A stretch of 48,607 nucleotides of DNA, taken from positions 4,882-53,488 of the forward strand of contig NZ_MKXB01000005.1 in NCBI RefSeq assembly GCF_001865245.1, read 5' to 3'. The stretch is from Streptomyces sp. CC53 (GTDB lineage: Bacteria; Actinomycetota; Actinomycetes; Streptomycetales; Streptomycetaceae). Positions 39,002 to 47,744 of the stretch are shown piece by piece. The translations under genes and the position numbers were made by a program. Position 1 is the stretch's first letter, and each line of letters starts with the position of its first letter. The notes beneath the pieces are model-generated. The model searched no databases, was not told where the DNA came from, and saw only the letters and a program-made list of their open reading frames with translations.

Positions 39002-41986
39002 TCAGCCGCAGGTGCCCGCCGGGCGGCCGCGGGTCACGACGCTCGACCAGCCCGCGGTGCCGTCCAACCACACCACCCGGGTGCCGGACACGGCGGCCGG
39101 GGAGACCTGCTCCCCGCGGTTGCAGGACAGCCGCTGCTTGCGGGCGCCGTCCGTGGTGAGCTGCCAGATCTTCGTCAGCCCGGCGTTGGTGAGGACCCCG
39201 TCGGAGCCCGCGTCCACGGGGACCGCGCCGACGGTGACGGCCGTTTCGGACACCGTGATGTCCGTCGCGGCGAGCGCGCCGGGCTTGTACTCGCTGCTGA
39301 TGTCGAACGCCTGGGAGCCGTCCGCGGCCTCGGCCCGCCGGATGCCGGTCTGCCCGGCGTCGTCCGTGTTCTCGTCGGTGAGCCAGAACACGTGCCGGCT
39401 GTTGAGCGCGGTCCCGCCGACGGCCTGCACCTCGCCGAGCTGCTCGGTCAGGACGGTGCGGCGGCTGCCGAGGTCCAGGACCCGCACACCGAGGCGGTAC
39501 TCCTGCGCCCCGTCCTCCGACGGGTACAGCACGGCGTACGCGATCCTGCCGCGCGCGAGCGACGGCAGGCCGGTCACCACGTCGTCCCGGTCCCCGTCGA
39601 CGTACGTGGGTGTGCGGTCACCGGGCCGCAGGTAGCCGACGCGGCGCTTGAACGTCGTGTAGTCGACGATGTCGAAGACGGTCGTCCCCGCCTCGACCCG
39701 CAGGGACACCACGTCGCCCTGGACCGTGTGCAGCCGCTTCACCGGGCCGCCCGTGACCGGCCGGGACAGGAGGTCGACGCCTTCGGGGCCGTACGCCGCC
39801 CACACCACGGTCCGGCCGTCGGTCGCCGGGTACACGTGGTAGCGGCCGTCGTTGGGGCTCATCAGCTTCGGCGCGCCCTTGCCGTCGACGCGGCCCGCGT
39901 AGACGGAGTACGCCTCCGTGCCGTCGTCGTTCGACAGGGACGTCGTCCACCAGTCGCCGCCCGCCTGGACGCCGACGCCCTGCGTGTGCACCTTCGCCAG
40001 GAGGGTGTCGCTGTCGAGGCCCAGCGCGTTCTCCCAGCCGGGCACGATGCCGTGGGCGTTGAAGGACCGGGTGACGGCCCTCATCTGTCCTGCCTCGGCC
40101 CCCAGGTCGCGGGCGGCGGCGAGGACGGCGGCGCGGCCCTCGGTGAAGCCGTCGAGCGGCGTCAGGTACTCGGTGAGCGCCTTGTAGGCGATCCTGTCGG
40201 CCAGCTCCGGCCCGACGTCCTGGCGCAGGTCCCACAGGGCGCCCGAGAAGATGGTCGAGTTGAGGTGCACGCCGCCGTTGTCGGTGCCGAAGGTGACGCC
40301 GAGGAAGCGGCCCGTGGTGGTGGCGCCGTCGTCGAGGTCGCGCAGCGCGCACTCCCGGGCCCCGGCCTCCCGGCACAGGTCCTCACCGATGAGGCCGGCG
40401 TCCGGGTCGTCCATCGGGGTGCCGGAGGCGTCGACGTCGATGGCGTTGCCGAAGTAGTCCGCGAAGGCCTCGTTGAGGGCGCCGGACTGGCCGGCGTAGA
40501 CGAGGTTCGAGGTGTGCTCGACGACCCCGTGGGTCATCTCGTGGCCGACCACGTCGAGGTCGGCGGAGAGCGGCTTGTACGTGTCGTCGCCGGAGCCGTA
40601 CACCATCTTGGTGCCGTCCCAGAAGGCGTTGACGTACGGCCCTCCGAACTCGGTGACGCCGACGAGCGAGTCGACGGCGGAACCGCGGCCGTCCAGGCCG
40701 TCCCTGCCGTGCCGCTCCTTGTAGTAGTCGTACACCTCGCCCGCCGCCCAGTGGGCGTCGACCGCCCCGGAGTCGGTGGCGTCCTTCCCGAAGTCGGGGG
40801 TGGTGCTCGCGAACTCCTTCAGCCCCGCGGGCCAGGTGCCGGCGACGTCGTAGACGTCCTTGCCGCGCGCGTCCCACGTGGTGAGGGCGTTCTTGCCGGC
40901 ACCCGCCATGCGGGCACGGTCGCTGAGGACGTACGGCCCGTCGGGCGCGGCCCGGTGGATGTTGAGGGCGACCCTCGTGCCGTCGAGCCGGACACCGCTG
41001 CCGGTCTGCGCGCCGTCCGGCGTCCCGCTGCCGACGGCGTCCGCGGGACGCCCGGCCCGGGCCCCGGCGCCGGCCTTCGCGGCGCCCGGCTCCGCTGAGG
41101 ACTTCCCTGCTGCGGGCCCACCCGTCGACGGCGTCCCGGCGGGGGCCTTCGCGGGCAGACCGATGGTCTTGATGCCGGTGTACTGGAGCACCGGGTAGCC
41201 GGCACGGGCGTCCACGTACACGTGCTGGAGGACCGGCTCCCCCGTCGCCGGGTGGATGCCGCGCACGGTCACGTGGTACGTGAGCACGCCGCCGCCGCGC
41301 GGAACGACCACCAGGCCGTTCGCGTCGCCCCGCAGGGCCGGGCCGTCCGTCCGGCGGGCGTCGCCGGCCGGCTTGGCGAGGCGGCCGCCGGCCAGCCGGG
41401 TGCGGGTCGCGGCCACCGCGCGCTGCACGGCGGTGGCCTCGGACACGGCGGGCCTCGTGTCCGCCGTGAGGCCCGTGAAGTACTTGCCGGAGGTGCCGGT
41501 GACGGCGCGCCGGCCGCCCTCGTGCTCCATGCGGACCACGTACTGGCCGCCGAGCACCGGGACGCCCCGGTGCCGCTGCTGGAGTCGCACGGTCTCCTCG
41601 GTGCCCCGCTTCAGGGTCTGCACGGCGACGAGATCGCGCCGAGGTTCGGCGATCCGGTAGCGGCTCTCCTTCGCGGCGAGGTGGCCGCGTGCCGCGTCCG
41701 CGGGGGCCGCCTTGGCGTCCACCGGCTCGTGGATGCCCTCCACCAGGGCGGGGGTGTCCGTCTCCGGCAGCGGCACCGCGTCCAGAGCCGGGTGTGGGCC
41801 GTCGGGCCGGTCGTCGGCGGCGGACGGTGCCGCCGCTCCGGCCGCCGCGGGGGCGGCCAGGGCCGGGGGGACCGCTGTGATCAGCAGTCCCGCGGCGAGG
41901 AGGGCCGCTCCCCCGGTCGCGGCAGCCCCCTTCCGTATGCCGCTGCGTGTCTCGCCCATGCCCCGTGAGTTTCGGGTGTTGCGCAC
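39002..41986 (-). CDS. Secreted M4 (thermolysin-family) metalloprotease with a long C-terminal extension
   Basis: The 994-residue preproprotein has a Tat/Sec-like signal (about residues 18-48, ending ALAAPAAAG), an FTP/PepSY propeptide (about 60-290, with GGQYVVRM and YFTGL), and the M4 catalytic domain: zinc ligands in VVGHEMTHGVV (near residue 480) and NEAFADYFGN (third ligand Glu, 24 residues on). The catalytic C-terminal lobe has NGGVHLNSTIFSGALW. From about residue 660 a 330-residue extension of beta-rich repeats (e.g. DGRTVVWAAYGPEGVDLLSR) resembles a WD/TolB-like propeller. GTG 41986 is chosen because GGAGGG precedes it; ATG 41959 is an alternative. Confidence 0.93.
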   Translation of the reverse strand: MRNTRNSRGMGETRSGIRKGAAATGGAALLAAGLLITAVPPALAAPAAAGAAAPSAADDRPDGPHPALDAVPLPETDTPALVEGIHEPVDAKAAPADAARGHLAAKESRYRIAEPRRDLVAVQTLKRGTEETVRLQQRHRGVPVLGGQYVVRMEHEGGRRAVTGTSGKYFTGLTADTRPAVSEATAVQRAVAATRTRLAGGRLAKPAGDARRTDGPALRGDANGLVVVPRGGGVLTYHVTVRGIHPATGEPVLQHVYVDARAGYPVLQYTGIKTIGLPAKAPAGTPSTGGPAAGKSSAEPGAAKAGAGARAGRPADAVGSGTPDGAQTGSGVRLDGTRVALNIHRAAPDGPYVLSDRARMAGAGKNALTTWDARGKDVYDVAGTWPAGLKEFASTTPDFGKDATDSGAVDAHWAAGEVYDYYKERHGRDGLDGRGSAVDSLVGVTEFGGPYVNAFWDGTKMVYGSGDDTYKPLSADLDVVGHEMTHGVVEHTSNLVYAGQSGALNEAFADYFGNAIDVDASGTPMDDPDAGLIGEDLCREAGARECALRDLDDGATTTGRFLGVTFGTDNGGVHLNSTIFSGALWDLRQDVGPELADRIAYKALTEYLTPLDGFTEGRAAVLAAARDLGAEAGQMRAVTRSFNAHGIVPGWENALGLDSDTLLAKVHTQGVGVQAGGDWWTTSLSNDDGTEAYSVYAGRVDGKGAPKLMSPNDGRYHVYPATDGRTVVWAAYGPEGVDLLSRPVTGGPVKRLHTVQGDVVSLRVEAGTTVFDIVDYTTFKRRVGYLRPGDRTPTYVDGDRDDVVTGLPSLARGRIAYAVLYPSEDGAQEYRLGVRVLDLGSRRTVLTEQLGEVQAVGGTALNSRHVFWLTDENTDDAGQTGIRRAEAADGSQAFDISSEYKPGALAATDITVSETAVTVGAVPVDAGSDGVLTNAGLTKIWQLTTDGARKQRLSCNRGEQVSPAAVSGTRVVWLDGTAGWSSVVTRGRPAGTCG

Positions 41987-42061
41987 AGTCCGTAACCCTC
42001 CTGCGTGCTTGGTCAGAGCCGTTCGGGTCGTCTGGTCAGGGACATGCAAGCGGTGTCGGCG

Positions 42062-42114
42062 CGAAGTGGGCAATGAGCCAGATGTGTTGAGAAGTGGGGA
42101 TGCACACTTGTGTG
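42062..42114. promoter_or_regulatory. Divergent promoter region with repeat and palindrome
   Basis: GAAGTGGG occurs twice, 29 bp apart (around 42062 and 42091), and CACAC-TT-GTGTG (42103-42114) is a perfect palindrome. They lie between the protease gene and the LuxR-type regulator, so they are likely operator elements for that regulator. Promoter hexamers are not clear. Confidence 0.45.
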
Positions 42115-42144
42115 TCCCTTGAGCGTCTGGTGAGAATCCGACGC

Positions 42145-43365
42145 ATGATCCAGGGGGAATGGCCCCCGCTCGGCCCGGGGGAGGCCGAGGAGCGGGCGTA
42201 CGAGGCGTTGCTGCTGGAACGGGCCCACAGGGTGGAGGAGCTGGCGCGGCTCCTCGGCCTCCCGCCGAAGCAGGTGCATACCGCGCTGGCACGACTCGTG
42301 GAAAGCGGCTTCGCACGGCCCGCCGAGCCGCCCGACGCGGGCGGGCTGCCGCATCCGACGGCGCCGGAGACGGCGCTGCGCACGTTGATCCACCGCCGAC
42401 AGGCGGAACTCCACCGCAGGTCAGCGGAGTTGGCCCGGTTGCGGCTGACCGCCGAGTGGCTGGCCGTGGCGTCCTGGACGGGGCCGGGGCAGGCGGCCCG
42501 CGGTGTCGGCGGTGTGGAGCCGGTCACCGGGGTGCGGGCCATCGCGGAACGGGTGAGCGAACTCGTGGCGGGCGCCGGGCGTGAGGTGCTGGTCATGGAC
42601 GACCGGCCGGATGCGGCCTGGCTGGACCTCGCGGCGGCGCGGGCGGCCGAAGGCGTACCGGTACGGGTGGTGCTGGACCGGGCGGGCCTCGGGTGTCCCG
42701 CCGGGCGGCGGCGCACGGCCGCCCTCACCGGCCGGGGCCTGCGGCTGCGGGCCGCCGCGGCGGGGGTGCCCACGCGGCTGGTCGCGGTGGACGACCGCGT
42801 GGCGCTGCTTCCACCGTCCTGCGGGGCCCCGGGGGCCTACGCCCTGGTGGTCGCGGAGGCCCGGCTCCGGGACGCCCTGCTTCCCCTGTTCGAGGCGGTG
42901 TGGTCCGGCGCCTCACCTCCGGGCCGGCCGCGGCAGGCCCCCGGGTCCGGCGCGGACCGTTCACGGCCGGAGCACGAGCCGGGCGGGGAGTACGACCAGC
43001 CACAGCGCGGGGCGGGCCGGGAAGGTGCGCGGCCGGAGCACGAGCCGGGTGCGCACCGCCCGCGGCCGGAGCACGCGCCCGGCCCGGACCGTGCACCCCC
43101 TGAGCGGAGGCCGGGCCCGGACCGCGCGGGGCGGGGGGCGGAGCCGGCACCGGCCGGGCCGGAACCGGCTGCCGCCGGAGAACAGCAGCGGGAGTTGCTC
43201 TCCCTCCTGGCGGCCGGCCTGAAGGACGAGGCCATCGCCCGTCGGCTGGGGGTCCACGTGCACACGGCGCGCCGCCGCATCACCCGGCTCCTGGACGCTC
43301 TGGACGCCCGCACCCGCTTCCAGGCCGGGGCCAGGGCGACGGCCCGCGGCTGGCTCCAGCCCTGA
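42145..43365 (+). CDS. TrmB/LuxR-type transcriptional regulator, probable protease regulator
   Basis: The 406-residue protein has an N-terminal TrmB-like winged helix (EERAYEALLLERAHRVEELARLLG, quoted in part), a middle phospholipase-D-like region (VTGVRAIAERVSELVAGAGREVL, in part, and VPVRVVLDRAGL), and a C-terminal LuxR helix-turn-helix (LLSLLAAGLKDEAIARRLG, then HTARRRITRLLDALD). Between them is a Pro/Arg/Glu-rich linker with three PEHEPG-like units. The start is uncertain: ATG 42145 fits the family N-terminus, while ATG 42100 is in frame. This protein class often sits next to secreted proteases in Streptomyces; control of the divergent M4 gene is inferred. Confidence 0.82.
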   Translation: MIQGEWPPLGPGEAEERAYEALLLERAHRVEELARLLGLPPKQVHTALARLVESGFARPAEPPDAGGLPHPTAPETALRTLIHRRQAELHRRSAELARLRLTAEWLAVASWTGPGQAARGVGGVEPVTGVRAIAERVSELVAGAGREVLVMDDRPDAAWLDLAAARAAEGVPVRVVLDRAGLGCPAGRRRTAALTGRGLRLRAAAAGVPTRLVAVDDRVALLPPSCGAPGAYALVVAEARLRDALLPLFEAVWSGASPPGRPRQAPGSGADRSRPEHEPGGEYDQPQRGAGREGARPEHEPGAHRPRPEHAPGPDRAPPERRPGPDRAGRGAEPAPAGPEPAAAGEQQRELLSLLAAGLKDEAIARRLGVHVHTARRRITRLLDALDARTRFQAGARATARGWLQP

Positions 43366-43386
43366 CCGCCGGCGGCTGCCGGAGCG

Positions 43387-43427
43387 GCCCGCGAGGGCGG
43401 TCCGCGCGGCGGCGGAGCGCCCTCGCG
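43387..43427. terminator. Bidirectional 13-bp hairpin terminator
   Basis: GCCCGCGAGGGCG (43387-43399) and its exact complement (43415-43427) enclose a 15-nt loop, in the 72-bp gap between the convergent regulator and lon genes. Confidence 0.7.
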
Positions 43428-43437
43428 GGCGGGTGGT

Positions 43438-45888
43438 TCAGGCCACGGCGACCGGGGCGCCGCCGACCGTCCCGGCGGCATCGGTGGCGCCCGCCGGGAC
43501 GGCGGACGCCGGGGCCAGGGCGATGCCGAGGACCTGGCGGACGTCCGTCACCGTGTGCACGTCCAGGGCGTCCAGTACCTCGGCCGGCACGTCGTCCAGG
43601 TCGGGCTCGTTCCGCTTCGGGATGACGACGGTGGTGATGCCGGCACGGTGCGCCGCCAGCAGCTTCTGCTTGACGCCGCCGATGGGCAGGACCCGCCCCG
43701 TCAGCGACACCTCGCCGGTCATCGCCACATCGGTCCGCACCAGCCGGCCGCTGAGCAGGGAGGCGAGGGCGGTCGTCATGGTGATGCCGGCGCTGGGGCC
43801 GTCCTTCGGCACGGCGCCCGCCGGGAAGTGGACGTGCACCCCCCGGTCCTTCAGCCCGGTGACGGGCAGTTCGAGCTCCGCGCCGTGGGACCGGAGGAAG
43901 GACAGGGCGATCTGAGCGGACTCCTTCATGACGTCACCGAGCTGGCCGGTGAGGGTGAGCCCGGCGGCACCGGTCTCGGGATCCGCCAGGGACGCCTCCA
44001 CGAAGAGCACGTCACCCCCGGAGCCGGTGACGGCGAGACCGGTCGCCACACCGGGCACGGACGTACGGCGCTCGGCCGGGTCCTGCGCCGACTCCGGCAC
44101 GTGGTGGGGCCGCCCGATGAGCCCGCGCAGGTCGTCTGCGCCCACCGTGGACGGCAGCGTCCGCTCCCCCAGTTCGGCCTGCGCCGCGACCTTCCGCAGC
44201 AGCCGGGCGACGGCCCGTTCCAGGTTCCGCACGCCGGCCTCGCGGGTGTACTCGCCCGCCAGCCGGCGCAGCGCGGCCTCCTCGATCACGACTTCGTCCT
44301 CCGCCAGCCCCGCACGGTCGAGCTGGCGGGGCACCAGGTGGTCCCGGGCGATGACGATCTTCTCGTCCTCCGTGTAGCCGTCGAGACGGACGAGTTCCAT
44401 CCGGTCGAGGAGGGCGTCCGGGATGGCCTCCAGGACATTGGCGGTCGCGAGGAACACGACGTCGCTCAGGTCGAGCTCGACCTCCAGGTAGTGGTCGCGG
44501 AAGGTGTGGTTCTGCGCCGGGTCGAGGACCTCCAGCAGAGCGGCGGCCGGGTCGCCCCGGAAGTCCGAGCCCACCTTGTCGATCTCGTCGAGGAGCACGA
44601 CCGGGTTCATGGAGCCGGCTTCCTTGACCGCCCGCACGATACGGCCGGGCAGCGCCCCGACGTACGTCCTGCGGTGGCCCCGGATCTCGGCCTCGTCCCG
44701 CACGCCGCCGAGCGCGACCCGGACGAACTTCCTGCCCATGGCGTGGGCGACGGACTCGCCGAGGGAGGTCTTGCCCACGCCCGGCGGCCCGACGAGGGCG
44801 AGGACGGCGCCGCCGCGCCGTCCCCCGACGACGCCCAGGCCACGGTCGGAGCGCCGCTTGCGCACGGCGAGGTACTCGGTGATGCGGTCCTTCACGCCGT
44901 CGAGGCCCGCGTGTTCGGCGTCGAGCACGGCGCGGGCGCCCCTGATGTCGTACCGGTCCTCGGTCCGCTCGTTCCACGGCAGTTCGAGAACCGTGTCGAG
45001 CCACGTGCGGATCCAGCCGCTCTCCGGGGACTGGTCGCTGCCCCGCTCCAGCTTGTCCACTTCCTTGAGAGCGGCCTCACGTACCTTCTCGGGGAGGTCC
45101 GCGGCCTCGATCCGGGCCCGGTAGTCGTCGGACGCGTCGCCGTCGCCACCGCCGTCGAGTTCGCGCAGCTCCTTGCGGACGGCTTCGAGCTGGCGGCGCA
45201 GCAGGAACTCCCGCTGCTGCTTGTCGACGCCTTCCTGGACGTCCTTGGCGATGGACTCGGCGACGTCCTGCTCGGCGAGGTGGTCGCGCAGCTGCTGCGT
45301 GGCGAGCCTGAGCCGCTCGACGGGGTCGACGGCTTCCAGCAGGGCGACCTTCTGCTCGGGGGTCAGGAAGGGCGAGTACCCGGCGTTGTCCGCGAGGGCA
45401 CCGACCCCGTCGATCTGCTGGACGCGGTCCACGACCTGCCACGCTCCGCGCTTGCGGAGCCAGCTGGTGGCCAGGGCCTTGTACTCGGTGACGAGTTCGC
45501 TGACGGCGCCGGGCAGGGGATCGGGGGCGGCTTCGTCAAGGGCCGTCCCCTCGACCCACAGTGCGGCGCCCGGCCCGGTGGTCCCCGCACCGATCCGTAC
45601 CCGCCGCACACCCCGGATCAGTGCGCCCGGGTCGCCGTCGGAGAGCCTGCCGACCTGCTCGACGGTACCGAGCACGCCGATCCCCGCGTAGGTGCCGTCG
45701 ATCCGCGGCACCAGCAGGACCCGGGGCTTGGCGCCCCCGCCCCGCGCGGCGGCCTGCGCCGCCTCCACGGCGGCGCGCACGTCTGCGTCGGACAGTTCCA
45801 GGGACACCACCATGCCCGGCAGCACCACCTCGTCGTCGAGGGGCAGGACGGGCAGGGTCAGCGAAGCGGACGGCAGTGCGGCAGCCAT
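43438..45888 (-). CDS. lon: ATP-dependent protease Lon
   Basis: The 816-residue protein is a complete bacterial LonA. It has the N-terminal substrate domain (LPVLPLDDEVVLPGMVVSLE), the AAA+ module with Walker A GPPGVGKTSLG (near residue 366), VVLLDEIDKVG (Walker B), and the protease domain with the catalytic serine in PKDGPSAGITMTTAL (near residue 697) and lysine in GGVKQKLLAAHRAG. ATG 45888 follows AGGGGAGATC. An HAIR-type HspR operator lies just upstream, so the gene is probably heat-inducible, as described for streptomycete lon. It removes misfolded and short-lived proteins. Confidence 0.98.
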   Translation of the reverse strand: MAAALPSASLTLPVLPLDDEVVLPGMVVSLELSDADVRAAVEAAQAAARGGGAKPRVLLVPRIDGTYAGIGVLGTVEQVGRLSDGDPGALIRGVRRVRIGAGTTGPGAALWVEGTALDEAAPDPLPGAVSELVTEYKALATSWLRKRGAWQVVDRVQQIDGVGALADNAGYSPFLTPEQKVALLEAVDPVERLRLATQQLRDHLAEQDVAESIAKDVQEGVDKQQREFLLRRQLEAVRKELRELDGGGDGDASDDYRARIEAADLPEKVREAALKEVDKLERGSDQSPESGWIRTWLDTVLELPWNERTEDRYDIRGARAVLDAEHAGLDGVKDRITEYLAVRKRRSDRGLGVVGGRRGGAVLALVGPPGVGKTSLGESVAHAMGRKFVRVALGGVRDEAEIRGHRRTYVGALPGRIVRAVKEAGSMNPVVLLDEIDKVGSDFRGDPAAALLEVLDPAQNHTFRDHYLEVELDLSDVVFLATANVLEAIPDALLDRMELVRLDGYTEDEKIVIARDHLVPRQLDRAGLAEDEVVIEEAALRRLAGEYTREAGVRNLERAVARLLRKVAAQAELGERTLPSTVGADDLRGLIGRPHHVPESAQDPAERRTSVPGVATGLAVTGSGGDVLFVEASLADPETGAAGLTLTGQLGDVMKESAQIALSFLRSHGAELELPVTGLKDRGVHVHFPAGAVPKDGPSAGITMTTALASLLSGRLVRTDVAMTGEVSLTGRVLPIGGVKQKLLAAHRAGITTVVIPKRNEPDLDDVPAEVLDALDVHTVTDVRQVLGIALAPASAVPAGATDAAGTVGGAPVAVA

Positions 45889-45909
45889 GATCTCCCCTTA
45901 GGCAGGCAA

Positions 45910-45930
45910 GTTGAGCTCTACGGACTCAAT
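45910..45930 (-). promoter_or_regulatory. HAIR operator (HspR binding site) of lon
   Basis: On the minus strand the sequence is TTGAGT-N7-GCTCAA, one mismatch from the HAIR core TTGAGT-N7-ACTCAA. It starts 23 bp from the lon start codon. The HspR repressor binds such sites at dnaK, clpB and lon in Streptomyces. Confidence 0.8.
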
Positions 45931-46034
45931 GCATGTGAGCCGCCTGATGTTCCCGCCGCCCGCGGGCGTTCGCTGTGGGCGATCAGCCCGGGTGTCTGCC
46001 GCTCTGACCCCTGCGACGGCCCGCGTGACTCTGC

Positions 46035-46274
46035 ATGCGCTCTCACGCGGGGTGGGAGTTCTCAGGCGTCGCGGAACGCGAGGGCCGGCCGTGGCAGGTG
46101 CGCTGCGGGTACTGCCGACGGGTCACCGGGCCACCGGCGGACGGGTTCGAGGTCGCGCATGCCGACCGGGGCGGGTCCGAGTACCGCATGCCGCATGCCG
46201 CATGCCGCATGCCGCTGGCGGACGCCTGGGCAGCGAGGTTCGAGGGCGTCGCCCCGGTACGCGCGTTCCAGTGA
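46035..46274 (+). CDS. Small putative zinc-binding protein
   Basis: The 79-residue frame from ATG 46035 reads GWEFSGVAEREGRPWQVRCGYC, then RRVTGPPADGFEVAHADRGG, MPHAAC and AWAARFEGVAPVRAFQ (quoted in pieces). CGYC (Cys24, Cys27) with HAAC (His54, Cys57) could form a zinc knuckle. The codons for the second half of that knuckle coincide with a 7-bp tandem repeat. No ribosome site is obvious. I do not recognise a family; a decayed gene is also possible because the neighbouring sequence contains another gene fragment. Confidence 0.4.
   Translation: MRSHAGWEFSGVAEREGRPWQVRCGYCRRVTGPPADGFEVAHADRGGSEYRMPHAACRMPLADAWAARFEGVAPVRAFQ
46184..46211. repeat. Four tandem copies of CCGCATG
   Basis: A perfect 7-bp unit is repeated four times, followed by a near copy (CCGCTGG). 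Because 7 is not a multiple of 3, gain or loss of one unit would shift the frame of the small gene in which it lies. Confidence 0.85.
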
Positions 46275-46275
46275 A

Positions 46276-46437
46276 GGCGTTCGTCCGGCAGAACTCGCCC
46301 AGGCCGAGATCTACCCGACCGTCCTCTGGGGGTGCGGAGAGTCGCTCGACTACGTGACGAGCCACTACCAGGCGATGGTTCCGTTCTTCCGTGCGGCGGC
46401 AGACGCCGGGGACGCCATGCTCGTCCGGCTGGACTGA
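46276..46437 (+). pseudogene. DUF1877-type protein, C-terminal fragment
   Basis: The frame ending at 46437 reads LAQAEIYPTVLW, LDYVTSHYQAMVPFFRAAA and DAGDAMLVRLD. This is the conserved end of DUF1877 proteins (AEIYP, DYxxxHY, FFxxAAxxGDA). The first 100 or so residues are missing, no start codon is suitable, and the small gene upstream ends in another frame. I regard it as a remnant. Confidence 0.6.
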
Positions 46438-46980
46438 CGACCCTCACCGCTCCGCGGCGGATCCTGAAGGAGGCGGGGCGAACTGCTCGGCTCCGAGCCG
46501 GGCGGACCCACACGTCCCTGCATCACCCCAGATCAACCATCGGTCACGCGTCGCTGCACAGCTCACAGGACACCCCGGGCCGGCCCCTCCCGAGCCGCGG
46601 CAGACCGAACGCCGAAGCGGCCAACGGGGAAAGGGCGCGGAAGGCGTTCCGGCCCGGCGTCGCCGGCCGCCGCACGAGCGGGCGCGACGACGCTGTGGGG
46701 CGCCGGCGGGTGCGGCAGCCTTCTGGCTGGAAACGTGCGGAGGGTGGATGCTCCGCCCTCCCAGGCGGCCCGGCGGCTCGCGCGCGACGGACGAGCCTCG
46801 CCGTCCCTCCTTCGGCCTCGGCACCCGGAACGCGGCGGCTTGCGGACCTCCGGAACGCGGCCCCCGCCCCTCGGCCCCTCGCCGCCCCCGACGCGATCAG
46901 CGCCGCCGCGCCCATGAGGAAGGTCACACGGAGGTCACGCCCGCGGTGTCAGGTCGCCCCTGCGGAGCGGTCGGCGCGCT
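46438..46980. other. Gene-free stretch after the DUF1877 remnant
   Basis: Open frames exist but have no recognisable protein character. The region may be decayed DNA following the truncated gene. It ends in the promoter of the spermidine-synthase-like gene. Confidence 0.4.
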
Positions 46981-46986
46981 TAGAGT
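46981..46986 (+). promoter_or_regulatory. -10 element of a probably leaderless transcript
   Basis: TAGAGT ends 7 nt before ATG 46994, so transcription would begin at or next to the start codon. There is no clear -35 and only a weak ribosome site (GAAGG). Confidence 0.45.
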
Positions 46987-46993
46987 GAAGGCC

Positions 46994-47653
46994 ATGCCTG
47001 TGACGCTTGACCGACGTGAAAGCCCTTACGGCGAGGTGGTGCTGCGGCAGCGCGGTGACCACTTCGAGATCATCGCCAACGGCACGTTCCTGATGGACAC
47101 CTCGGACGGCCGTTCCGAACGCCTGCTGATCGACGCGGCCTTGCGCGCGCTGGACGGGCGCCCGGAGCCTTCCGTGCTCATCGGCGGCCTCGGGGTCGGC
47201 TTCTCGCTCGCGCACGCCGCCGCCCAGCCGGCATGGGGCCGGATCGTGGTGGTGGAACGCGAGCAGGCCGTCATCGATTGGCACCGCGAGGGCCCCCTCG
47301 GCGCACTGTCCGGCGGGGCGCTCGCCGACCCGCGCACCGCCCTGGTCCAGGCCGATCTGGTGGCCTGGCTGCACCGTTCGTCCGAGACGTACGACGCGCT
47401 GTGCCTGGACATCGACAACGGGCCGGACTGGACCGTGACCGCGGACAACGACGGCCTGTACGCACCGGCGGGGCTGGCCGCCTGCGCCGCGCGGCTCAAC
47501 CCCGGCGGAGTGCTGGCGGTGTGGTCCGCACAGCCGTCCGAGGATTTCGAAGACTCCTTGCGGAATGCCGGATTCAGCGGGGTAAGGACCGAAGAGATCC
47601 CGGTTGCCCGAGGCGTACCGGACGTGGTCCACCTCGGTGTTCGCCCCGCGTAG
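46994..47653 (+). CDS. Spermidine-synthase-like (SpeE-type) Rossmann protein
   Basis: The 219-residue protein has RRESPYGEVVLRQRGDHFEII at its start, the SAM-type binding segment SVLIGGLGVGFSLAHAA, the acidic strand IVVVEREQAVIDWHRE, and YDALCLDIDNGPDW. These are the fold and motifs of polyamine aminopropyltransferase-like proteins. Genuine spermidine synthases are longer (about 280 residues) and keep a gate loop not obvious here, so another methyltransferase-fold activity is possible. It is followed 91 bp later by a response regulator gene on the same strand. Confidence 0.82.
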   Translation: MPVTLDRRESPYGEVVLRQRGDHFEIIANGTFLMDTSDGRSERLLIDAALRALDGRPEPSVLIGGLGVGFSLAHAAAQPAWGRIVVVEREQAVIDWHREGPLGALSGGALADPRTALVQADLVAWLHRSSETYDALCLDIDNGPDWTVTADNDGLYAPAGLAACAARLNPGGVLAVWSAQPSEDFEDSLRNAGFSGVRTEEIPVARGVPDVVHLGVRPA

Positions 47654-47744
47654 CCGCGGCACCTCGACTGCCTTTATGTTGTTGACTCGACCAACGGAAA
47701 CGCACGGATCTAGAGGCTCGCGCAGGACGCGACAGGGGCGGGGC

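Noticed and set aside
43555..46270. Plus-strand open frame antisense to lon
   Set aside because: It is a shadow of lon. Only its last 50 or so codons, beyond lon, match a known family (DUF1877) and are listed separately.
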